Origin: Actinomycetota bacterium
GTDB lineage: Bacteria; Actinomycetota; Acidimicrobiia; Acidimicrobiales; Ilumatobacteraceae
Direction: 5' to 3'
Length of the DNA: 64,000 bases
Assembly (NCBI GenBank): GCA_009701715.1
Contig: WLJO01000004.1
Span: forward strand, 1 to 64,000
The notes under the pieces are model-generated. The model was not told the DNA's origin. It worked only from the letters and a program-made list of their open reading frames with translations, and made no database searches. A program made the translations under genes and the position numbers. This document shows, piece by piece, positions 53,048 through 62,300 of the stretch; position 1 is the stretch's first letter; each line of letters starts with the position of its first letter.

Positions 53048-54385
53048 ATGCAGCAGATCCGTGACGCCATCCTCGCCGGTGCCCCCGGCGCGGAACTCGC
53101 AGCCCTCGCACTCCCCGAGTCCTACCGGGCCGCCGTGGTCCGCCGGGACGACATCGCGATGTTCGAGGGCGTTGCGTCGGCCGACAAGGACCCGCGCAAG
53201 TCGGTCCACATCCAAGACGTCGCCACGCCCGAACTCGCGCCAGACGAGGCCTACGTCGCGGTGATGGCCAGTTCCATCAACTTCAACACGGTGTGGACGA
53301 GCATCTTCGAACCGCTCCCCACCTTCGGGTTCCTTGAGCGGCTCGGCAAGGAGAGCATCTGGGGCAAGCGCCACGCACTGCCCTACCACGTGATCGGCTC
53401 CGACGCCTCCGGTGTCGTGCTGCGCGTGGGCTCAGCGGTGCGCAACTGGAAGCCCGGGGACCGCGTCACGATCCACTGCAACTACGTGGACGATCAGGAT
53501 CCCTCCGCTCACAACGACTCAATGCTCGCGAACAACGAACGAATCTGGGGTTTCGAGACGAACTTCGGCGGCCTCGCCGACCTCACGGTAGTGAAGGCCA
53601 ATCAGTTGATGCCCAAGCCCACGCACCTCACGTGGGAGGAATCAGCGGTGAACGCGCTCTGCAACTCCACGAGTTACCGCATGCTCGTGTCGGACAACGC
53701 TGCGCGGATGAAGCAGGGCGACACCGTGCTGATCTGGGGAGCCACCGGCGGCATTGGTGGCTATGCCGTGCAGTACGTCCTGAACGGCGGCGGTGTGCCC
53801 GTCGGTGTGGTGTCCTCGCCGGAGAAGGCTCAGTTGCTCAACGAGATGGGCTGCGAGGCGGTCATCGACCGGAAGGCCGAGGGGTACCGCTTCTGGAAGG
53901 ACGAGCACACCCAGGACGAATCGGAGTGGCGTCGCTTCGGCAAGCGTGTCCGCGAACTCGCGGGCGAGGACCCGGACATCGTGTTCGAGCACCCGGGCCG
54001 CCAGACGATGGGTGCGTCGGTCTTTTCGTGCAAGCGTGGGGGAACCATCGTCACGTGTGCAGCAACGTCGGGCTACATGGTGGAGTTCGACAACCGGCAT
54101 TTCTGGATGAAGCTGAAGAAACTGCTCGCCAGCCACTTCGCGAATTATCAGGAGGCCTGGCAGGCCAATCGGCTCATCGACATGGGCAGGATCCAGCCGC
54201 TGCTCTCAGACGTCTACACGCTCGCCGAGACGGGAGAGGCGGCCCGCAAGATCCACCGCAACGAGCACGAGGGCAAGCTTGGGATTCTCTGTCTGGCCCC
54301 CACCGAGGGTCTGGGCATCGACGACCCCGAGAAGCGTGAGCGAATCGGCGAGAAGAAGATCACGCTGTTTCGCGGTCGCGGCTGA
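53048..54385 (+). CDS. ccr: Crotonyl-CoA carboxylase/reductase
   Basis: This 445-residue zinc-free medium-chain dehydrogenase reductively carboxylates crotonyl-CoA to ethylmalonyl-CoA with NADPH and CO2. The N-terminal LPESYRAAVVRRDD, SSINFNTVWTSIFEP, the long GDRVTIHCNYVDDQD loop, the NADPH motif WGATGGIGGYAVQ, and EHPGRQTMGASVFSCKRGG are the Ccr signatures that separate it from plain enoyl reductases. It is the key enzyme of the ethylmalonyl-CoA pathway and of extender-unit supply. Methylmalonyl-CoA epimerase follows. Confidence 0.95.
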   Translation: MQQIRDAILAGAPGAELAALALPESYRAAVVRRDDIAMFEGVASADKDPRKSVHIQDVATPELAPDEAYVAVMASSINFNTVWTSIFEPLPTFGFLERLGKESIWGKRHALPYHVIGSDASGVVLRVGSAVRNWKPGDRVTIHCNYVDDQDPSAHNDSMLANNERIWGFETNFGGLADLTVVKANQLMPKPTHLTWEESAVNALCNSTSYRMLVSDNAARMKQGDTVLIWGATGGIGGYAVQYVLNGGGVPVGVVSSPEKAQLLNEMGCEAVIDRKAEGYRFWKDEHTQDESEWRRFGKRVRELAGEDPDIVFEHPGRQTMGASVFSCKRGGTIVTCAATSGYMVEFDNRHFWMKLKKLLASHFANYQEAWQANRLIDMGRIQPLLSDVYTLAETGEAARKIHRNEHEGKLGILCLAPTEGLGIDDPEKRERIGEKKITLFRGRG

Positions 54386-54462
54386 GCAAGCGACACCCTC
54401 ACGCCCTCACGAGCGAAACCGCACGGAACCCACGTTTGGGTACCGACGAACGGGGGGCCAGA

Positions 54463-54873
54463 ATGAGAGCCATGATCCTCACCGAAATCGACCACGTCGC
54501 CATCGCCGTCAAGGACCTCGATGCCGCCATCGACTACTACCGCCGTGCGTTCGGCGCCGAGGTGGACCACCGCGAGGTTGTCGAGAGCGACGGCGTGGAA
54601 GAGGCGCTCCTCAAGGTTGCCGAGAGCTACGTGCAACTGCTCACCCCCACCCGGGATGACTCGCCGGTCGCGAAGGCGATCGAGAAGCGTGGTGAGGGAC
54701 TCCATCACATCGGCTACCGCGTGAAGGACTGCGCCGCGGCTCTCGCATCGATGATCGCCGCCGGTGCGACCCCGATCGATAAGGCGCCCCGCCCGGGCAG
54801 TCGCGGCACCACGGTTGCGTTCATCCACCCGAAGGGCAGCTACGGCACGCTCATCGAGCTCGTCCAGGAGTAG
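54463..54873 (+). CDS. mce: Methylmalonyl-CoA epimerase
   Basis: This 136-residue VOC-fold enzyme interconverts the methylmalonyl-CoA epimers. TEIDHVAIAVKDLDAAIDYY starts module one and GEGLHHIGYRVKDC module two; the metal His residues and the final Glu in GTLIELVQE are in place. A GGGGGG run precedes the ATG at 54463; ATG at 54472 is also possible. The neighbourhood with ccr, and the carboxylase 11 kb away, fit one C3/C5 acyl-CoA route. Confidence 0.9.
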   Translation: MRAMILTEIDHVAIAVKDLDAAIDYYRRAFGAEVDHREVVESDGVEEALLKVAESYVQLLTPTRDDSPVAKAIEKRGEGLHHIGYRVKDCAAALASMIAAGATPIDKAPRPGSRGTTVAFIHPKGSYGTLIELVQE

Positions 54874-54888
54874 GCCGCCGGGTGTCCA

Positions 54889-56070
54889 TCAGGACACGCG
54901 GCACACGAGACCCTTCAGGTACTGGGCCTCGGGAAAGCTGAGCAGCACCGGGTGGTCGCTGGCCTGGTGCAGCCTGCCGACGACCTGTGCATCTCTCGCG
55001 GCGTCGAGCGCGGCATCGGCAACGATCTTCTGGTGCAGTTCGGGGGTCACGCTGCCGCTGCACGAGAACGTCAGGAGCATCCCACCGGGCGAGAGCAGCC
55101 GGAACGCGAGCCAGTTGAGGTCCTTGTAGGCACGTGCCCCGCGCTCCACCTGGGCCTTGTTGTGCACCAGTTTCGGAGGGTCGAGGATCACGAGGTCGAA
55201 TGTGGAGCCCGCGTCCCGGAGTCGGCGCAACTCGGTGAATGCGTCGGCCTCCACGAGGCTGCCGGTCGGCAGGCCGTTCGCAGCGAGGTTCTCGGCGGCG
55301 ATGCGGAGCGCGGGGCCCGAGGAGTCGACGGTGGTGACCTTGCTGGCACCGCCCTGCCACGCGGCAACGCTGAACGCCCCCGTGTATGCGAAGACGTTGA
55401 GCACCTTCTGGCCGCGAGCGAGTGCCCGTACGGTGGACCTGCTCTCACGCTGGTCGAGGTAGAAGCCGGTCTTGTGACCGCTGCGCACGTCGACGAGGTA
55501 GGTCGCACCGTCCTCGCTCACCTCAACGCGTTCGGGTGGCTCCACCCCGCGGAGCAGGCCCGTGCGCTCGGCGAGGCCCTCGCGCTGTCGAACCTCCACG
55601 TCGCTGCGTTCGTAGACCGAGGTAACCCCGTCGAGCGAGAGGCACGCATCGGCGATCGCATCCCGCCAGCGGTCCGCGCCGACCCAGGTGAGTTCCATAA
55701 CCGCCACGGACCCGTACCGGTCGACGATCACCCCGGGCAGGTGGTCGCTCTCGGCGAACACGAGCCGCGCAGCGGTGGTGCGCCCGGCAAGGTCGCTCCG
55801 GCTCGCCGCAGCACGCCGCACCCGGTCTGCGAAGAACTCGGCGTCGATCACGTCCTGTTCCATGAACGACCAGATGCGGACCGCGATCTGGGAGTCCGGG
55901 CTGTAGGCGCCCCAGGCAAGAAAGGTGCCATCGCTCGCAACCACCCGCACCGTGTCACCGGCAGATGCTGCGCCTCGAACCGACTCCACGGCCCCTGCGA
56001 ACACCCACGGATGCCACCGCCGGAGCGATCGGTCCTTGCCCGGGTGCAGGCGTACCACGGTCGACGTCAT
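54889..56070 (-). CDS. RlmI-like class I SAM-dependent rRNA methyltransferase
   Basis: This 393-residue protein has an N-terminal PUA domain (LHPGKDRSLRRWHPWVFAGAV), an EEHAD-like middle region, and a Rossmann methyltransferase with VLNVFAYTGAFSVAAWQGGASKVTTVDSS (SAM site) and the catalytic DPPKLV plus FSCSG motif. RlmI methylates cytosine 1962 of 23S rRNA at C5; the final cysteine motif fits a C5 enzyme. The target base is inferred. The ATG at 56070 is selected by the PUA start. Confidence 0.85.
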   Translation of the reverse strand: MTSTVVRLHPGKDRSLRRWHPWVFAGAVESVRGAASAGDTVRVVASDGTFLAWGAYSPDSQIAVRIWSFMEQDVIDAEFFADRVRRAAASRSDLAGRTTAARLVFAESDHLPGVIVDRYGSVAVMELTWVGADRWRDAIADACLSLDGVTSVYERSDVEVRQREGLAERTGLLRGVEPPERVEVSEDGATYLVDVRSGHKTGFYLDQRESRSTVRALARGQKVLNVFAYTGAFSVAAWQGGASKVTTVDSSGPALRIAAENLAANGLPTGSLVEADAFTELRRLRDAGSTFDLVILDPPKLVHNKAQVERGARAYKDLNWLAFRLLSPGGMLLTFSCSGSVTPELHQKIVADAALDAARDAQVVGRLHQASDHPVLLSFPEAQYLKGLVCRVS

Positions 56071-56197
56071 GCCAAGAGCATGACAGCCGCCCGGAGCGAC
56101 AGCGGGTTTGAGCACTCGACAACGAAGTCCGCTAGCTGATCCGTCTAGTGGTTGCGTGTCGGTGAAGTTGGTTGATGTCCCGAGTCACCGTGCGCCA

Positions 56198-56226
56198 TTG
56201 CCTGTACCGAGTGCGTCCTGCAATAC
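56198..56226 (+). promoter_or_regulatory. Candidate promoter for the giant surface-protein gene
   Basis: TTGCCT (56198-56203), 17 bp, CAATAC (56221-56226), about 80 bases before the start codon. The rest of the gap 56071-56308 shows no other feature. Confidence 0.35.
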
Positions 56227-56308
56227 TCTGCTGCGCTAGGTCGCTGCGCCCGCGTAGGGGTTACACGGAGTCGAGTGACCAATCGCCAAGTCGAAGGGCC
56301 GGTACGTC

Positions 56309-59300
56309 ATGTGCAGTTTCCTCAGGATCGGGGCGCGGCGCAGCTGCGCTCAAACGTCCACTTGTGCACAGGGATCGGCAAGGTGGCTCCGCCGGGCTGT
56401 GCTAGCGACTGTTGGCTTGGCCGCGGCACTCGTAGCACTGCAGGCCCTCACCGATCACCACCGGGCCGCGGCCTCGGAGCCCGCCGCCCGGCCTGCCGCA
56501 GGCGCGAGCAAGGGCACCGTCGTGCTCAATGGCCCGAACGGCATCAAGGTCAACGCCCGATTCAACGCCACGTCCTCGGGTAACTGGACGATCGGTGTTA
56601 CCGGTGGCAGCGGCACAATCGGAGGGATCACCCTGCGCAGCGGTGATTTCACCGGTGGGCTGCGCTCAATCGGCGGCCGCGTGTCCGGTGAGGTGCGGGT
56701 CAAGCTGTCGAACTCTCCGGCGCTCCTTGCGAGTTGGCGCCGAGAGTCAGTTCTGCGGCTCGTCTACTGGCAGGGTGGGCCCGGGCGGGCTTTGGTGGCC
56801 TCCACGAACGGAACGAGCCTGTCGACGTTTGGCAACGCCAGAGCCAGTTGGTCGGCGATGATCACGATGTGGGCCGGTAGAGATTCGAGCAGCGTCACCT
56901 TCACCGGACCCTTGCTGCGGAATGACACCTTCTACCTGAAGGGAACAGGCCAGGTTCTGCTGGGGACCGAACCCGTTGAGGTATCCGGCTACTACGCGAG
57001 CAAGGGCTACAACAAGAACCGACAGGCACGATGGGCGCTCTCCGGTACAGGAGGAGCCACCACCTTGCAGGGTGGAGGTCAGTTGCTCAGCAGTTCCCTG
57101 AGCGCATCGAGCAGAAACGCCTCGTTCACGGGGCGCGCCGTCATCAACCCGATCCCGGGCTCGAATGTTCAGGTAACGACCGATGTTTGGTTCCTCGATA
57201 CGAAAACCTGGTCGCTCAGGGTTCGCAGCGCAACACCCGAGACGTGGTCCCCGGTGTCGTTCGAGGGCCTGAGTGTGGATAGCGCCCACTTCGCAGGTCG
57301 CATCGTGAGCACAGCAAAGGGCGGTGTGCGCTGGTCACTGCAGACCGGCATGGAACTCCAACACGAGGACCTTGCTCTCGGTGGCACGTTCAACTCCTCC
57401 GGACCGGCTCGCTGGAACATGAACATAACCCGGGCCAGTGGATCACTGTTTGGGCTGAAGCACGCCCTGGAGATCACGAAGGTGGCTGGCGACATCAACT
57501 TCGACTCGGGAGCCATCGACGGCACGATTGACGTCTACCCCAAGGGTGCGTTGCTCATGAACCTCCCCGACGGATGGACAACCGAGACCAAGCTGAGTGT
57601 CAACTTCTCGAAGGCAGGCCCGGCCGCCCCGTTCACCCGCTCGATGAGCGCCAACTACACCGCTCGGAACGGCGACAGCCACCTCACGCTCGCCGGCACG
57701 TTCGCGTCCTCGAAAGCGTTCAAACTCGATGCCTCGGGTGCGCTGTACCTCAGCGGTATAGCGGTTCCCTTTGGAGGAACCTTCGAGAGCGCTGGATGGC
57801 TGAACGATGGAGTTCCGCGCACTGAGCCCTACTGGAACGTGTCTGGAAACATCGCAGACGCTGCGGGCGGCAAGGTACCGATCAGCGGAGGGATGAACGC
57901 CACAGGGGGAAGCTTCGGGTTGAGCAGCACCCAGCGTCCCCCGCTGTTCGTACAGGACCTGACGCCCGTCCAGCGCGTTCGCCACACAGTGAGGCAACTG
58001 GACGGATACGAGGACGCCTTCACAGGGCTCACCGATGTCGTGATGAAGAAGGCCGTGACGGTCGGAACAAAGTACTTCGCCGCATGGGTGAAGCAGTACG
58101 GCGTCACCTACAAGAACCAGAACGAATGGACCTACACCGCCACCCAAGATCTGGGCGACGACTTCGTGGCACAACTCGGTGACTCGACGCTCACTGTCCC
58201 GCGCAACGAGATCACTGGCACGCTCAGCTATTACTACGGCGAGTACACCTGGGACGTGACCGTCGCGGACATCTCGTGGACAGATCTCGCACCGGACGTA
58301 AACCTCTCGACGGATCTCGTGTTCTCCGATGTTTGCCCGTTGGACGACCCGGACCAGGAAAAATGCCCGGGTGAAGACCCCGACAACCTGTTCATTGGCT
58401 TGGTGAACGGAACGATTACGTTCCCCGATCCGGTCCCGGACCTGTCGACCAACGGCGCCATCCTGATCGCCGGAACTACACAGTGGGGTCGGCTCGAGGC
58501 CACGACAGCGGACATGGACTTTAGCTATCCCCCGTACGTCACCGCCGAGGTGAAGGATCCCGCGATGACCATCTGGTTAGGGGAACGCAAGGATCAGTTC
58601 GACCCGAACCTCGGTATGCCAGACCTCAGCGAGGCGACGAATGGATGGGGAGTTGAGTTCTGTGGAGACTTTGCCATCGGCATCCCCAAGATCAAGACGG
58701 TGGAAACCGGAGGATGTGTCGAGTGGACTCCAGCGGGTTGGGCCATCGGCCAAATCGATACGTCGGTTGGGTTCCTTCCGACTTCAGTGTCGAGTCTCGT
58801 GTCCACGCTCAGCACAGGACTCAAGAGCTTCCCGAGCCCGTCCGGGCTCGGCTACCTCATCGGGCAACGGGTGCGCGCAACCGCTGGTCAGGCGTGGATG
58901 GAGGGTTTCGTCACGACGTACACCGGCGGCTTCCTTGGCCTGAACATTGACACGCTGGGCGGCACCCCAACTTCGCTCTCGACTACATCGCTGTCGATTG
59001 CGAAGGGCCTCAAATCGTTCACGACTACCGCTGGGCTGAACTACAAGATTAACGATCGAGTGCGGCTGCTCTCGAAAGCCAACTTCAACAACTTCATGGA
59101 AGGCATCGTCACTTCCTATTCCGGGACAACACTCTCGCTGAACGTTGATGTAATTGGTGGTACTGGCACCTTCGCCGACTGGAACCTCTATGGCTCCTTC
59201 AATTCCTGGAACCTTGCTGCCCTTCGTGGCTTGAGCGACGATCTGACCACTGGCTCGACCAACGGCGTGTCGCTCAAGTCGTTTGCTCTCAAGGGCTTTG

Positions 59301-62300
59301 CGTGGACGAACATTGATCCCAGCGATCCTTCGCTCCCTGATTCATGGAACGGTGAGCTGCCCAAGATCAACCTTGGCAAGGCCCCGGACGGCAACTTCAT
59401 CCCGATCAATTTGCCCTTCAAGATCCCGCAACTCACTGCGAATCTCAAGTTCCCCGGGGCGCTGATGAAGGCGTTCGGTCTCCCGGAGTTCGACACCGTC
59501 ATCCCGGCCACCGGATTCTTCGACATCGACAAGCCGGAGTTCTCGGTTGACGCGAGCATCGACGTGAACCTGAAGAATCAGGGTTTTGAGCTTCGCTCGA
59601 TAAGCACCCACATCGGACTCGAGGACAGCACCTTCTCGCTCAGCCTCGGCGCCGACGCGACAGTAAAGGTGAAGGGCAACAAGTTCCCCGTGTCGGCATT
59701 TATTGGCATCGAGGCGGGCAAAGAGGCCGCTGGCATCGTCGTACGACTGGCCGCCAAGGGCATTGCGAGCAGTTTGAGTCTCGGTACCTTCGACCAACCG
59801 ACCCTGCTGCCCACCGGCAATTTTGAACCGGACAACACAGCGCTGGTCGAGGGCACCTTCGATGTCAAGCAGCCGGACTCAGTGCTTGCCAACGGTGGCT
59901 TTGAGAACACCGCCTCGCCACCGACGTTGAGTAACAGCGGCTTCGAGAACAACACTGGTCTCGAGTTGTACCCCGATGGTGGCTTCGAGGACGGGAGCCT
60001 TGGTTCGCTCCTCGCAAACGGCGACTTCGAGGACACCGACCAGACGAACAACGGCGACTTCGAGACCGGTGACTTTACGAACTGGTCGGTGCGATCGGGC
60101 TTTACCGGCTCGGTGCTTGCTGATTCGGCCCCAACGGACGAGGTCGGAAGCTTCGTCGCATTGATCAAGAACAACTCGGCCGCCGGTGCAACGAACACCA
60201 ACGACGCGTTAGTCGAATACGACTATGTCCCCACGGTGGTCAACACCACGTACACGATGGGTGCATGGGTGCGATCAGGCACGTCCTCGAACACCCGCGT
60301 GCGACTCGGCATCTACCAAGAACAGAACAATGGCATCCCTAGTGGATGCGGCTCCCTCTCGCAGGCATTCAGTTATTCGAGTTATTTCACCGTCACGTCA
60401 TCGTGGCAGTACGTCCAGTGGAGCACGGCGGGGCTGGCGTGCCGATCATCGGTTGCAATCGTGGCAGGAATCCCCGACGGCCAAACGACGGTGGCGTTCG
60501 ACAGCATCACGCTCTCGGTCGTCAAGGGGTCTGCCACGGGCAATATCGCGTTGGGGAACGTCACTCGTTTCGACCAGCTGAGCGGTAGTGCCAGCTCGGT
60601 CGTTTACTCGAATGCAGCGAATGCGCATTTGGGCGACGGCTTCATGTCCATCCGCGGGACCGCCACGAACTGGTCTGCTGGTTACACCGTGAATGAGGCC
60701 CTAGACCAAGGCGTGACGTATTCGTTCTCTGCGTGGGTGAAGTCCCCGACTGCGGCCGCAGTGAATGGATATCTGCGGATCGAATCGATCGGCGGAACAT
60801 CGGAGACCGTTCAGGTCCCCTTCTCCACCTCAGGATCCGGATGGAAGCACGTCATCCAGTCCATCAAGTTCGCGTACAGCGGTCACACCGGGGCGAAAGT
60901 CAGCTTCTACAACATGACCACGTTGAATACCGACCTCTACGTCGACGACGTCCTCTTCCAGCAGATCCCTACCGACTACTTCCAAGTCAGCCTCGCGGTG
61001 AACAAGGACCCGGGCGGATCCCACTCAGGAACGGGAAACCTTGAGATCCAGAACACCACCTCATGTGGCGGGTGCCGCGCGGATAGCCTGACGAATCTTG
61101 CCGCCCCGAGAGCTGGAGCGACCTACAGATTGTCGGCTTGGGTGCGCAACCCCACTTCCACGCCAACGGCAGCCTCGATCTGGATCAGCTGGGTAGGTGG
61201 GACCTCAGAATCGTATGGGAGCGCCTCCCGAACGATCACGAACAGCGATGGCTGGGTGCAGCTCACGACGTCGTACACGTACACCCAAGGTGACCACTCA
61301 AACGTTCAGGTCGTACTCCGAAACAGCACGATTAATGGGACGACCTTGCTGTTCGACGACGTGTCGTTGACTGGTATCAATACCGTTCAGGACCCGGCAC
61401 CGGCTGATGCATGGTCCACGGTCAACTTTGACGAGTCCAGCGTGCCGATCGTGTACTCCCCGGGAGTCTCTCTCACCAGCGACTACGCAAATCCAGGGAA
61501 ATCACTCGGCATGTTTGGGCCGAGCACCTCCTGGTGGTTCAACGCAGGAACCTCGAGCCCGGGTTATGCAAGCGGAGATTTCGATATCTCGACCGACATC
61601 TACTGGCCCGGGACCACAGCGGACCGAGCGCCGTTCGGGTTCTGGATGACCGGCAGTGGTACGACAAGTCCGAGCTCGAGTACTCAAGAGAACGTAACCG
61701 GCTATCTCTTCTATCTCAGCAACTATGACGGTGCCGGCAACGGCTTCTACACGGTCAGCAGCGGGAGTTGTTGTACGCAGATCTCCGGCAATTCCGACTT
61801 CCCGGGACTTGCTGCAGGGGTGTGGCACCGACTGAGGCTCAAGGCCATCGGCTCTACCGTGACTGCGACCGTCATCCGTCTGGATACTGGAGAACTTGAG
61901 GTAACCCGAACGGTTACCGTTCCGTCGGGGAACCGAGCGGGTGTTTTCGGCCAGAAGTTCACGAGCACGGGATCATCGACGGGCCATCGCTGGGACAACT
62001 TCAGCGGTGGCGAGACCAAGATCCTGCACACGGACAACCCAGCAAACGCGCACAGCGATAACGGCTATGTGCAGCTGGTCTCGTCGAACAACACGGCGAC
62101 GATGAAGCGCACCCTCGTGTTCTCCCCAGTCTTGGGCTCAACCTATGAGGCGTCGGCGTGGGTGAAAGCTCCTAGCGGGACTGTCAGTGGCTCGATTGTT
62201 GCCCGCACGACACTCACCGGCGAGACAGCAACCACGAATTTCACGGCGAACGGTACGTACCAACTGGTGAAAGTGCAGCTTCCAATAACGAAAACGGGCG

